Origin: a virus
IMG/VR virus record: IMGVR_UViG_3300046000_011464
Span: 1-56,699 of that record
Strand: one strand, 5' to 3'
Length of the DNA: 56,699 bases
Shown in pieces: positions 8,761 to 17,366 of this stretch. A model generated the notes under the pieces. The model made no database searches. It saw nothing but the letters and a program-made list of their open reading frames with translations, and had not been told where the DNA came from. The translations under genes and the position numbers were made by a program. Each line of letters begins with the position of its first letter. Position 1 is the first letter of the stretch.

Positions 8761-9642
8761 TTATACTTCTTCGCCACCCATCAAATCAGCAGCACTTAAT
8801 GATTTTGGTGCTTTGAATACTTTAGCTTCTAGTGATTTTTTCTCGGCAGTTAAAGCTCTTAATTGAGCTACAATAGCAGCTTCTTTATCAGTACCTTTAG
8901 CTGCTTGATAAGCAGGAATTAAAGCTTTCATTTCTTTAGTTATTTGAGCTAATTTTTCAGCAGCAGTACCTAATCTTTTACTACCTTTAGCAGCAGCAAT
9001 AGCTTGTTTTTCAGCAGCCATTTCTTCTTCATCTTCACCATCAATAAATGATGTAGCAACTGGTTTTTCACCTACAGTAGGATCAGTAATTCTTAATTTT
9101 GGTGATTTTTCTTTAGCTGGTTTTTCTGCTTTTACTTTTGGTTCAGCAGCTGGTTTATTTGGGTCTGCTTTTCTACCTCTTTGTCCTAATTCTCTTTCAC
9201 CTTTAGTTAAAGCAATAAATTTATTAAGTTGATTATCAAATAAATCTTCACCATCTAAAGCATTAATTACAGCTGCATCTCCTTTAATTGCTTTTTTGAG
9301 TGCAAGACCTTGCAGTTCAGGATTAGCAGTTATTACAGATTCAATTGAAGATTTTAAATCACCAGCAATTTTAGCCATTTCGTCTAATTGACTTTCATTG
9401 ACCTCAACTGCTTTCTCATTCCCATTTTCACCATCATAGTACCCATCAGTGTAACCATCACCATACCCTTTCATATATTCTGGTGAGTTATTTTCGTCTA
9501 ATGATTCCCCCTCATCAATGAAGTCACTATCATTATAGTAATCTTGCATTTCATCTTCACTTTCAAACCCTTGTTCTTGGTATCCTTCGCTTAATAAAAG
9601 GCTTTTTGCTTTCTTTAAATCAAAATCGATATTAAAATTCAT
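8761..9642 (-). CDS. Lys/Ala/Glu-rich coiled-coil protein with leader, possible internal head protein
   Basis: 293 residues. The N-terminus (MNFNIDFDLKKAKSLLLSEG) ends in a possible LLSE|G cut site. An acidic DYNDSDFIDEGES region follows, then YMKGYGDGYTDGYYDG with repeated Gly-Asp-Tyr. The second half has a Lys/Pro/Ala linker and a coiled-coil tail. No enzyme motif is visible. It is flanked by its own late-type motif and a strong terminator, so it forms a single-gene unit. The position before terminase is where a small terminase might be sought, but nothing supports that call. Confidence 0.6.
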   Translation of the reverse strand: MNFNIDFDLKKAKSLLLSEGYQEQGFESEDEMQDYYNDSDFIDEGESLDENNSPEYMKGYGDGYTDGYYDGENGNEKAVEVNESQLDEMAKIAGDLKSSIESVITANPELQGLALKKAIKGDAAVINALDGEDLFDNQLNKFIALTKGERELGQRGRKADPNKPAAEPKVKAEKPAKEKSPKLRITDPTVGEKPVATSFIDGEDEEEMAAEKQAIAAAKGSKRLGTAAEKLAQITKEMKALIPAYQAAKGTDKEAAIVAQLRALTAEKKSLEAKVFKAPKSLSAADLMGGEEV

Positions 9643-9673
9643 TTGTTTATTATTTTTTAGATTAGTATTTTGA

Positions 9674-9682
9674 TATAAATAT
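9674..9682 (-). promoter_or_regulatory. Late-type promoter motif
   Basis: ATATTTATA on the minus strand, 31 nt upstream of the ATG at 9642; its first base overlaps the stop codon of the NadR-like kinase gene. Confidence 0.5.
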
Positions 9683-10215
9683 TACAAAGAAATAACTTCT
9701 AGTATTTGATTAATTCTATCTTCAGTTGTACCTGATATCATAGTGAATTTTTTCATTCTATGATTATATAATTGACAAAATCCTTTAATAGTAAAATCTA
9801 TTAAATCTCTATATTCAGCATTAGTTTCTCGTACACCATTGTTCTCTATTTCTATCCCTTCAGGAGAAACATAAAAAATGTAATCATACTCATTAATAAA
9901 ATTACGAGCATATTCTTCAAATGAAGTTTTATCAGCTTGATTTATTGATTTAGCATTCAGAGTAAATGCCATTACATCAATAACTGTTCTATCAGTAATT
10001 AAGTTTTCATGCATTAATTCACTTACTCGTTCAGCTAAAAATACTGTTTGGCCCTTTAATGTAGAATCAGTATTCAATGGAATACCTAAATCTCTTAAAT
10101 ACTTGCTACGCTCAGTAGCAAATTTATAATCTTTGAATTGTGATAATTCTTTTAAAGCATTAACTAAAGTAGTTTTGCCTACAGAGACAGTCCCTGTTAA
10201 TCCAATACGAGCCAT
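9682..10215 (-). CDS. P-loop kinase, AAA_28 / NadR-like
   Basis: 177 residues. A Walker A motif GTVSVGKTT sits at 8-16 right at the N-terminus, and YDYIFYVSPEG is a typical core strand. The overall size and pattern match the AAA_28 or NadR C-terminal (ribosylnicotinamide kinase) group, which phosphorylates nicotinamide riboside or similar small substrates. Substrate cannot be read from sequence. It may cooperate with the nucleotidyltransferase-containing protein at 19074-20360 in NAD metabolism, a pairing known from some large T4-like phages, but that is inference. Confidence 0.7.
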   Translation of the reverse strand: MARIGLTGTVSVGKTTLVNALKELSQFKDYKFATERSKYLRDLGIPLNTDSTLKGQTVFLAERVSELMHENLITDRTVIDVMAFTLNAKSINQADKTSFEEYARNFINEYDYIFYVSPEGIEIENNGVRETNAEYRDLIDFTIKGFCQLYNHRMKKFTMISGTTEDRINQILEVISL

Positions 10216-10245
10216 ATTTTATTTTTTAAAATTGTATTAATATTA

Positions 10246-10488
10246 TTAAAATCTTGATTTTACTTGTGGATTTTTATCTGGTGGTACTCCATTTCTATCT
10301 TTACGTGCTTCAACCCAACCATCTTTAGTGAGTTGAAAACCATATAGATAATATTCGTCTTTCTTTTTTTCACTTTTTGGATACTTTAATGCTGGTCCAT
10401 CCCAGTTATGAAGTTTGCCATCAAAATACGTAATTGTTCTACCATCAGTAGAACTAAATGTTCTAGTTTTATAATCTTTATTTTCCAT
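10246..10488 (-). CDS. Small phage protein with GKLHNWDGPA motif
   Basis: 80 residues from the ATG at 10488 (MENKDYKTRTFSSTDGRTI). A longer frame from 10563 would run into the HNH gene and is unlikely. The segment YFDGKLHNWDGPALKYP resembles the repeat of MORN-like or 'HREDGPA' phage proteins. Function is unknown. The HNH endonuclease gene lies just upstream, so this gene may have been separated from its original neighbour by homing-gene insertion. Confidence 0.65.
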   Translation of the reverse strand: MENKDYKTRTFSSTDGRTITYFDGKLHNWDGPALKYPKSEKKKDEYYLYGFQLTKDGWVEARKDRNGVPPDKNPQVKSRF

Positions 10489-10508
10489 AATATTAAATAT
10501 AATAAAAT

Positions 10509-11456
10509 TTATTTGTATTTCCAAATAAATCCATAAGCTGTTTTTTGTAAACCTTTTAGACATTTTCTAATGGTTTCACCATTAGTTCCTTTGATTTCTA
10601 ATCCTGCTTGCATTATGCTGGTCCACTTTTTAATAAAGTTCCCATTTAAGTCTGATTGTATTATTGGGAGAGCCTTACTATGGCCTAATTTAGGTTTACC
10701 TTGGTGTTTAATTCTAATTCTATTTCTTCTTAGTAATTCAACTTCACTAGTAGATAGGTTTTCTATTTCTTTTTTTCTTAATCGTTCTTTACTATTATCC
10801 CATAAACCCTTTTTTTCTTTAGTTTGTAATGAAATTTCTTTATTGTATAAATTTGCACATTTTTGACAACAATATTTTTTATATCCTTTGGTATAATTTT
10901 GAAATCTTTTTACCCCATTATTACATAAGCAAATAATATTTTTAATATTAAGTTTATTATTATAACAATAGTTTATACAATGTTTAGAATTTTCTGTTAA
11001 ATTAATATTAGGGTATAACTCTATAAAAATATTAATATAAATCTCATTTATAATTAAACCTTGCTCCTTACGTTTATTTAACCATTGAGACTTTTGGGAT
11101 TGAATACGTTTTTGTTTTTCCTCAAGGGTTTGAATACGATTTTTATAGATTTCAGAAGCTACTATTTTAATCCTTTCATAAACTCTTGATGACACCTTAT
11201 ACCTTTTACCTTCCTTTTTATTTTTATTAGTAGACATTAACCACAAAGCTTGATATAATTTTATACTTTTAGGATAAATTTCACAAAGCAACATATGGCA
11301 TAAAAAATGTTCTCTTGCTGTTAATTCTATTAAATTTTCTTTATCATTACTCCCCCCTAAACATTTAGGGAGGATATGATGTTTTTCTTTATAACCTTCT
11401 AAGGTTCTATTTTGAGCTCTTTCTACTATTTGATTGTAAATTCTTTGATAATCCAT
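10509..11456 (-). CDS. HNH homing endonuclease with NUMOD-type C-terminus
   Basis: 315 residues. The HNH core is EKHHILPKCLGGSNDKENL with His26/His27, Asn41 and His50 (REHFLCHML). A Cys-bearing middle section (CLCNNGVKRFQNYTKGYKK ... CCQKC) may bind zinc. The C-terminus (IIQSDLNGNFIKKWTSI ... KTAYGFIWKYK) matches the NUMOD1-like DNA-recognition modules of phage homing enzymes. These free-standing enzymes cut phage DNA lacking the insertion. Its richness in AAA and AAT codons is high even for this genome. A late-type motif lies 21 nt upstream. Confidence 0.9.
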   Translation of the reverse strand: MDYQRIYNQIVERAQNRTLEGYKEKHHILPKCLGGSNDKENLIELTAREHFLCHMLLCEIYPKSIKLYQALWLMSTNKNKKEGKRYKVSSRVYERIKIVASEIYKNRIQTLEEKQKRIQSQKSQWLNKRKEQGLIINEIYINIFIELYPNINLTENSKHCINYCYNNKLNIKNIICLCNNGVKRFQNYTKGYKKYCCQKCANLYNKEISLQTKEKKGLWDNSKERLRKKEIENLSTSEVELLRRNRIRIKHQGKPKLGHSKALPIIQSDLNGNFIKKWTSIMQAGLEIKGTNGETIRKCLKGLQKTAYGFIWKYK

Positions 11457-11477
11457 AATATACGTTTTTTATTCGCG

Positions 11478-11486
11478 TATAAATAT
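11478..11486 (-). promoter_or_regulatory. Late-type promoter motif before HNH gene
   Basis: ATATTTATA on the minus strand, 21 nt upstream of the ATG at 11456 and between the FAD enzyme stop and the HNH start. Confidence 0.5.
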
Positions 11487-12794
11487 TTAAGAATTTTGAA
11501 GGATCGAAGAAGCTATGTAAATACCTTGTGCACCACTTACGGTTATACCGCGCGCACTTAGAGCATCTCCTGCAAAATAAACATTTGGATATCCTATTAG
11601 AGATAAATCATCATAATTTACTATAACTTCATCATTTAAATACTTGACCTCCGGAATATATATCCCATAATCATCTCCTAATGTTGGAAATACTTTTTTC
11701 ATATCATCTATAAATTCATCAATATAACTGAAGTAACCTTCAAATGTTTCTCTTACTTCATCCATTCCTAATTTATCTATTTGATAAGCTTCTACAAAAT
11801 CACCTTCTGATGTTTTAGACACTGTACGAGTTGGAGAGTAATATAGACCTTGTTCACTAATTGATTGACATTGTTTTACAACATTTCTACTCCAAGTAAA
11901 TGGATCTTCAATACCATTTAATTCCATTATGATACCAAAGTTAGTCATATCGTTTCGATAACGCTCGTCTTTTTTAGCATGACCATTATAAGTATAGTTC
12001 CCGTATGTTTCTTCTACTGCAACATATGCAGCATTATTGTTGGTACAGAATGAACGTAGTGATACTCCTTTATCATCAAATTTTCTATATAACTTAAAGT
12101 CATATGATACATCAATCAATTTTTGAAAGTGATGTTGTGGTGCTTCAAAACGAACACCAATTTGTACTGATTTAGGTTCAGTTGGTAATTTGTATCTATC
12201 TGCTAATTCTTTACCAAAGTCAATACCTGATTTACCTACACCAAATATAAGTTCATCATATTCTATACTATCTCCTCCTTGTAAATGAACTGTATTAATA
12301 TTAAATAAAATGTCAGTTACTTTAGTTTCCCATTTAAATTCAACTCCATTATCAACTAAATACTTATACCAGTTTTTTCCTATTTCGTGTAGGTAGTCAG
12401 TTCCAATATGATATACCCCAAATAAACGCAGACCGAAATATGGTTTAATAAAGTCTGGTTCTTCTGTTGGGTTTGAGTACATGATAGCTTCAGGTTTTGG
12501 GTGAAAACGTTTTACCATTTCTATAACCTGGTTCATTAAATTGTATGCTTTGTCTTCTCCACAATATTTTGAAAGTTGACCTCCAATAGATGTGTGATAT
12601 GTTAATTTACCATCACTCCAAAGTCCACACCCCATGAAACCTGACATGACTTCATCAGGTTGGCGTTTGTAGGGATCTTTACCCATATCTATTATTGTGA
12701 TGAGTTCTCCAGGGTAGCCGTTATCTACAAGTTTAGTAGCAGCACATATACCAGCAACTCCTCCACCTACAAATACAATTTTCTTTTTTTCCAT
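11487..12794 (-). CDS. FAD-dependent oxidoreductase (COG2509-like)
   Basis: 435 residues, full length. A Rossmann FAD-binding motif VGGGVAGICAATKL is at about 9-22, an internal VQIGVRFEAP fits the COG2509 'uncharacterised FAD-dependent dehydrogenase' group, and the C-terminal VYFAGDALSARGITVSGA is the usual second FAD contact. The electron donor and substrate are unknown. Such enzymes are uncommon in phages. It precedes the HNH gene and follows a terminator, so it seems to be an independently acquired cargo gene; the AT-rich leader (12795-12835) holds no exact late motif. Confidence 0.82.
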   Translation of the reverse strand: MEKKKIVFVGGGVAGICAATKLVDNGYPGELITIIDMGKDPYKRQPDEVMSGFMGCGLWSDGKLTYHTSIGGQLSKYCGEDKAYNLMNQVIEMVKRFHPKPEAIMYSNPTEEPDFIKPYFGLRLFGVYHIGTDYLHEIGKNWYKYLVDNGVEFKWETKVTDILFNINTVHLQGGDSIEYDELIFGVGKSGIDFGKELADRYKLPTEPKSVQIGVRFEAPQHHFQKLIDVSYDFKLYRKFDDKGVSLRSFCTNNNAAYVAVEETYGNYTYNGHAKKDERYRNDMTNFGIIMELNGIEDPFTWSRNVVKQCQSISEQGLYYSPTRTVSKTSEGDFVEAYQIDKLGMDEVRETFEGYFSYIDEFIDDMKKVFPTLGDDYGIYIPEVKYLNDEVIVNYDDLSLIGYPNVYFAGDALSARGITVSGAQGIYIASSILQNS

Positions 12795-12834
12795 TTTATT
12801 TTATAAATTTTTAATAGGTTATAATATAATTAAG

Positions 12835-12868
12835 AAAATCTGCTTATCCAAATGGAATTGCAGATTTC
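12835..12868 (-). terminator. Hairpin terminator (possibly bidirectional)
   Basis: AAATCTGC (12836-12843) pairs with GCAGATTT (12860-12867), with an inner TCCA/TGGA stem. T-rich flanks occur on both sides. It follows the 12892-14727 gene on the minus strand. Confidence 0.7.
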
Positions 12869-12891
12869 TTTTGTTTTATTTTAAATTAAAG

Positions 12892-14727
12892 TTATGATAC
12901 TTTTACAAATACTGAACTTGATTTTGTTGATGAAGAAGCATAATTTAACATATCTGATATTACTTCATTCTGTCTATTAGGTTCTAATGAATTTATGATA
13001 AATGCTAGTTTTGTTGATAAGTATTTAGAAACTAACCAGTTTAAATCTTTTGATTGTACTAATGCATTAAATTCTTCAGTATTTATGTTTTCAACGATAG
13101 TAGAATATGATTGATAAAAATCATCAATTAATCTTTGATTATTAGATTTAAACCCTTCTTGTACTTCTTTAGCATTAGGTAATAATGGTAAATCATTCAA
13201 TTTTAAAACATCATTAATAGGACCTTGACCTATTTTACCACCAGCTGCTTTTTTACCTTTTATTTCACCTGCAAAATTACCTGCAAAATTAAATGTTCTA
13301 AATGTGATAGATCCATCATCGTAAAGTAAAACTGTATTGTTATTAGTAGGTCTTGAATCGTATCCTTTGTATTGATATGATTGGGTTGAGTCTTTAGCTA
13401 AATTATATATTTTTATTTCTCCACCTCCAGAAAGTTGTTTTAATGAAACACCAATTAATTTTCTATCATTATATAGTTCAACTAACATTCCGTTTAATTC
13501 TTCAAAATTAGTTGGAAATTCAATTCCCAAAATAGATTCATCTACCATCCAAATATCGGCAGGATTCCATTTATCAGAATTTAATGAACTATCTGCTTTT
13601 TTCTTAGCTGCATTAAATGCACTATAAATTGATTTTACAAATGAAGAACCTCTATGTTGTTGTAAGGATTTACTTGGAAATGTTTTTAATAATAAATTTG
13701 CAGTATTAACAAAAGTTGATGTCCATTGTTTTTTATTAGCAACATATTCTATAATAGAATCTAATCCAGCAGTAACATCACTTATAGCATAAGCTGCTGT
13801 TAAGTTTTCAGGAGTTAAATCTTCAGCACTTATAATTTTTCCTAAAATTTTATATGCAATAGAATTTACTACACTTTGAGCTGATTCTTGTATTTCAGTA
13901 TTTTCAGCTCCACCTCCTTGCCCGGCTCCGCTTCCAAATTCAGGTGTTTTTTTAAATGCAGATAATCCATAAGCATTACCTTCAGTATCAATAAATACTT
14001 TACCTTTACCTAATGTTTTATAATCTTTAGATTGTAAAACTTTAATGGCATCAGCAGTTGCTTTAGGGTCTAAAACTACTTGGGTACCATCATTTAATTC
14101 AAAAGGTTCTTGATTTTTTAGTTTATCTAAAAATCTTTCACCTCTATCATCATATTGATCTTTAAATTCAGATTTAGAAGTAAATGGTTTTTCTAATTCG
14201 GCAGGTGATAAACTTGCCTCTTTAATATAAAATTTTAATTTTTTTTTTAATCCCTCTTTTACTTCTTCAGGTGTTGTTTCTTCTGCAGGTGCTTCTTCTG
14301 TATCTTTATCTTGTAAATCAGCTTGATTTTCTTCAGGATTATTAGGACCTGAGCTACCAGGTGGTACTCCTAATTCTAACAATTGAGCAATAGAAGTAAT
14401 AGCAAATTGTTCTTCAGATAAATTTAATAAGTAATATTTTTTACCTGCTATTTTGGCAGTGTATGCTTCAGGACCATATATTAAATAAAATTCTTGCCCA
14501 TTATGAAGTATAACTCTAAATGTAGTTGGTTTTGGAGCTGTAACAAATACACCTGAAATATAATCTCTATAATGTGGTGTCATTAAATCAGACATTGTAG
14601 CATCTAATGAAGGATATTTTTGGAGAATATATTCTAAAGGATCACTTTCAAAAGTCAGAAGTTGAGAATTTTTAAAATCCTCAATTTCTTCTTTAATTAA
14701 TTGTCTTAATATTGATATTTTAGTCAT
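12892..14727 (-). CDS. Large unrecognised protein with capsid-targeting-like leader
   Basis: 611 residues. It begins MTKISILRQLIKEEIEDFKN, an amphipathic helix with LIKE|E. A second similar helix (VKEGLKKKLKFYIKEAS) occurs at about 155-170, after an acidic Glu/Thr/Pro linker. In the second half KWNPADIWMVDES is followed by LIGVSLKQLSGGG; a D...(V)SLK arrangement is compatible with a PD-(D/E)XK-type nuclease core, but this is only a motif-level suggestion. It lies in the block of leader-bearing genes and its transcript ends at the 12835 hairpin. Confidence 0.55.
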   Translation of the reverse strand: MTKISILRQLIKEEIEDFKNSQLLTFESDPLEYILQKYPSLDATMSDLMTPHYRDYISGVFVTAPKPTTFRVILHNGQEFYLIYGPEAYTAKIAGKKYYLLNLSEEQFAITSIAQLLELGVPPGSSGPNNPEENQADLQDKDTEEAPAEETTPEEVKEGLKKKLKFYIKEASLSPAELEKPFTSKSEFKDQYDDRGERFLDKLKNQEPFELNDGTQVVLDPKATADAIKVLQSKDYKTLGKGKVFIDTEGNAYGLSAFKKTPEFGSGAGQGGGAENTEIQESAQSVVNSIAYKILGKIISAEDLTPENLTAAYAISDVTAGLDSIIEYVANKKQWTSTFVNTANLLLKTFPSKSLQQHRGSSFVKSIYSAFNAAKKKADSSLNSDKWNPADIWMVDESILGIEFPTNFEELNGMLVELYNDRKLIGVSLKQLSGGGEIKIYNLAKDSTQSYQYKGYDSRPTNNNTVLLYDDGSITFRTFNFAGNFAGEIKGKKAAGGKIGQGPINDVLKLNDLPLLPNAKEVQEGFKSNNQRLIDDFYQSYSTIVENINTEEFNALVQSKDLNWLVSKYLSTKLAFIINSLEPNRQNEVISDMLNYASSSTKSSSVFVKVS

Positions 14728-14730
14728 AAT

Positions 14731-15075
14731 TTAATCTTGGGTTGAATAAGGTGTTCCTTGTTCTTTAAATCCTATTACCCCTGGAATGTTTCTAATACCA
14801 TCAGTAATGGTTTTAAGAGTAGTTTCAGAATCAAATTTATTTTGTTTAACGTATGGGTAAGGATCAACTTTAATTTCTAATTTACTTCTAAAGTATCTTG
14901 AGGTTGAATCTTGTTCCATCTCTACATTACGTACAACAGTAATAGCAGGTAAGGCTCTAACATCAGAAAGAATATCTTTTTGATTTCTTTTCTCGTCATC
15001 TACAATTAATATTCCTTCTAAGTGAAATATTTTGTCTAGATTACCTTCGTTTAATAATTTACTTATTGATATCAT
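14731..15075 (-). CDS. Small protein with 10-residue leader MISISKLLNE
   Basis: 114 residues, function unrecognised. The first ten residues (MISISKLLNE) match the length and end pattern of T4 internal-protein leaders, with a predicted LLNE|G cut. The remainder (IFHLEGILIVDDEKRNQKD ... RNIPGVIGFKEQGTPYSTQ) looks like a compact alpha/beta fold with strand-rich halves. It is tightly spaced with its neighbours (3 nt to the next gene). Confidence 0.65.
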   Translation of the reverse strand: MISISKLLNEGNLDKIFHLEGILIVDDEKRNQKDILSDVRALPAITVVRNVEMEQDSTSRYFRSKLEIKVDPYPYVKQNKFDSETTLKTITDGIRNIPGVIGFKEQGTPYSTQD

Positions 15076-15077
15076 AA

Positions 15078-15323
15078 TTATTTATTTAAGGGTTCCCACC
15101 AATTAGTACAATATTCGTCAGCAGCATATGGTATAGTATTGGTACCAGCCCAATCATAATAATAATTACTAGTACAAATTTGTTCTTCTTGATTCCACCA
15201 TTTACAATTTGCGCAACATGAACCTCCTTTAGGTACCTGTAATCCTGCTTTATGGTTAGGAGGTAAAACCATTTCACCTGGCCCTCCGTAATTTTCAGTT
15301 AGTATGTTTTGTAGCTTTATCAT
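15078..15323 (-). CDS. Cys-rich small protein, possible metal or Fe-S binder
   Basis: 81 residues from the ATG at 15323 (MIKLQNILTENYGG), which overlaps the upstream stop as ATGA. A start at 15338 is possible but spoils the leader. The core GGSCCANCKWW ... CTSN ... YCTNWWEP carries five Cys with aromatic partners, resembling small high-potential iron-sulfur-like proteins known from phages. A leader cut at ILTE|N would leave this domain intact. Confidence 0.7.
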   Translation of the reverse strand: MIKLQNILTENYGGPGEMVLPPNHKAGLQVPKGGSCCANCKWWNQEEQICTSNYYYDWAGTNTIPYAADEYCTNWWEPLNK

Positions 15324-15715
15324 TTTGTTTTTCCCCAAGTTTTACCTTTACCTTTTCTTTTACATCCAGCAGGAGTAGGTCTACAAGCAGGATATTTAGC
15401 ACGTTTTTCACCTTCTTTTCTACCACAAGCTTTATAACCTCCTTTACCATCAGGTGCATTACAATCTACCCATCCACCTTCTTTACCTTTAGGGCCTGAA
15501 CGTTTAAACCAAGTACGTAATGTTTCTTTTTGTGCTTCAGTTAATTTTTCAAATTTTTCTTTTAAATCTTTCCAAATATCACCTTGACGACATCTAACAA
15601 TTTGACCTGATCTATATGCTGATGATTTTGGGTTTTTGCGTCTTGCAATACGTAAACATCTATCTGCTTTTTTCTCAGATAATATTTGGTTTAATATTTC
15701 AGAAAGTTTTATCAC
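15320..15715 (-). CDS. DUF5872-like small basic Cys protein
   Basis: 131 residues. The leader MIKLSEILNQILSE|K precedes a basic domain: AYRSGQIVRCRQGDIWKDL, then GGWVDCNAPDGKGGYKACG and a tail YPACRPTPAGCKRKGKGK. This arrangement matches DUF5872 as I know it from large viruses and T4-like phages; four or five Cys may bind zinc. Function is unknown; the strong positive charge fits nucleic-acid binding. It overlaps the genes on both sides by 4 nt. Confidence 0.75.
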   Translation of the reverse strand: MIKLSEILNQILSEKKADRCLRIARRKNPKSSAYRSGQIVRCRQGDIWKDLKEKFEKLTEAQKETLRTWFKRSGPKGKEGGWVDCNAPDGKGGYKACGRKEGEKRAKYPACRPTPAGCKRKGKGKTWGKTK

Positions 15716-15960
15716 TTTTTACTAACTATTTTATTATAGTCAGTCATAGATAAAGTTTTTCCATTAGCACTTAAAGCAATAGCTTTTTCAGTTACATCAT
15801 GTAAATCCATATCAGTTTTAGCATCTTCCCTCGCATATTCTAACATACGAATAAATAGTGGAACGTCCAAAATTATTTTGTCTGTTGGATTAGATTGTTT
15901 TTCTAAAAAAACTTGTTCTACTGCTTCTCTAATGAGGAATCTTAAGGTTGATTTATCCAT
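15712..15960 (-). CDS. Small helical protein with leader
   Basis: 82 residues. It begins MDKSTLRFLIREAVEQVFLE|K, an amphipathic helix with two candidate (L/I)xE sites. The remainder is acidic and helical (MLEYAREDAKTDMDLHDVT). No function recognised. It is translationally coupled to the DUF5872-like gene (ATGA overlap). Confidence 0.6.
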   Translation of the reverse strand: MDKSTLRFLIREAVEQVFLEKQSNPTDKIILDVPLFIRMLEYAREDAKTDMDLHDVTEKAIALSANGKTLSMTDYNKIVSKK

Positions 15961-15961
15961 T

Positions 15962-16069
15962 TTATTTATATTTAGCTAAAATTTGTTCGTTATTTTTAAT
16001 AACGTTTTGTCTTTTAACTTGATTTCCGTGGTTAGGTTTTTGTTTGCCTGGTTTTCTTGATTTAGACAT
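15962..16069 (-). CDS. Very small basic phage protein
   Basis: 35 residues, MSKSRKPGKQKPNHGNQVKR then QNVIKNNEQILAKYK. The ATG at 16069 lies inside the end of the upstream gene (overlap 8 nt). Compact size, high Lys content and conservation of the KPGKQKPNHGNQVKR type in related phages support it being real. Function unknown. Confidence 0.65.
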   Translation of the reverse strand: MSKSRKPGKQKPNHGNQVKRQNVIKNNEQILAKYK

Positions 16070-17366
16070 TTTCTTCTAAATTATCAGCGTATTTAGTTAA
16101 TTTATCTTTAGCGTAATCAGCTGCTTGATCTAATTTTCCTTTTACTTTATCTTTTAAAGTATTGTAAACTGCTTTTAATGCTTGATCAGCTTCAGCATCA
16201 TCTTCAATATTTAAAGCAGCTTGGAATGCATTTAAAATATCATCCATTGAAGTTTCTCCTTCAGCTTCAGCTAGTTTTTTAGCTTTAGCAGTAGCAATAG
16301 CATATGTTTTAGAATCTTTTGAAGCACCTTGTTTAGCCATAGCTTTTACAATATCTTCTTTTTTATTTTTTTCAGCTTTAGATAATTTCTTCTCTTGAAG
16401 AACTTCCATTACAGCTTGTTTGATTTGGTCTTTGATTGATTCTTTCATTGGTTTTTTAGGTTGTGATGCTATAAATTGTAAAGCAGATGTTATTAAGTTT
16501 TTCTTTTGTGAATCAGTAATATCAGCTACAGTGATTTTACCTCCATCAACAGTAGTTTTTTCAGCAAAATCTTTTGGTATTAATTTTTTAAATTTAGCTG
16601 CTAATTCAGGTGTATCAAAAGTTTTAATAAAGTTGATTTTTTCTACTTTACCTTGCGTATTTGAAGTTGTTGCAGGTTGATCATCTGATTCTTGTTGAGA
16701 TATGCTATATTGTAGTTTAGCATTACCCATTATAGTTTTAAGTACTTTAGTTAAGTAATCTTTAGTTTCGAATGGATTTTTCTTTTGTGGAAAAACAATT
16801 TTATCACCATCAACTACAAAATCTTTATCTTTAGCCATTACACCACTGTACTTTTTTAAGTTATCAGGTGTTTTCATTGGGTAAAATGTAGATGCGTATT
16901 TACCAAAGAAATCCATTGGTAAATCTTTAGCTTCCAATGTAATTATAAATTCATTAAATGAATCATTATCATTTTCAACTGACCATTCATCAAATTTGCT
17001 TTGTAGTTGTTGTTCTACTTTAGCCCATTCTTGTGGTGCTCTACTTTTAATATCAATTATTTTGGAAAGTCTTTCGTTTTCGTTACTTTGATCCCAAGTT
17101 TCTTTAGCTACTCTACCTTTAGTTGCAGGTACAGATGGGCCAAATATTTTAGAAATAATTTTTGGATCTCTTAAGTTATTAGCATAAATACCGTAATTTT
17201 TAATATCGGATAATGCTGCTAAAGCAGATTCTAAATTAGCAGGTTCAAGTACTAAATCATACAGAGCTTTTTCAAGTCCTGTTTGTTTTTCCTCTTCACC
17301 ACCTTCAAGTTCCTCTTTAATTAACTTATATAGATGAGTTTTTAAAAGTTCAAAATTATTTGTCAT
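16062..17366 (-). CDS. Helical Lys/Glu-rich protein with leader, possible internal protein
   Basis: 434 residues. It starts MTNNFELLKTHLYKLIKEE, with LIKE|E. A similar helix recurs inside (MKESIKDQIKQAVMEVLQE|K, about residue 309), followed by LSKAEKNKKEDIVKAMAKQG. The C-terminus is a long helix (DEADQALKAVYNTLKDK-like). No enzyme motif. Repeated leader-like helices could mean the polypeptide is cut into pieces during head maturation. It overlaps the next gene upstream by 11 nt. Confidence 0.6.
   Translation of the reverse strand: MTNNFELLKTHLYKLIKEELEGGEEEKQTGLEKALYDLVLEPANLESALAALSDIKNYGIYANNLRDPKIISKIFGPSVPATKGRVAKETWDQSNENERLSKIIDIKSRAPQEWAKVEQQLQSKFDEWSVENDNDSFNEFIITLEAKDLPMDFFGKYASTFYPMKTPDNLKKYSGVMAKDKDFVVDGDKIVFPQKKNPFETKDYLTKVLKTIMGNAKLQYSISQQESDDQPATTSNTQGKVEKINFIKTFDTPELAAKFKKLIPKDFAEKTTVDGGKITVADITDSQKKNLITSALQFIASQPKKPMKESIKDQIKQAVMEVLQEKKLSKAEKNKKEDIVKAMAKQGASKDSKTYAIATAKAKKLAEAEGETSMDDILNAFQAALNIEDDAEADQALKAVYNTLKDKVKGKLDQAADYAKDKLTKYADNLEENV

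Noticed and set aside
15086-15277. Second minus-strand frame inside the Cys-rich gene
   Set aside because: The other frame starts with the leader and keeps a coherent Cys pattern; this one is a shadow.
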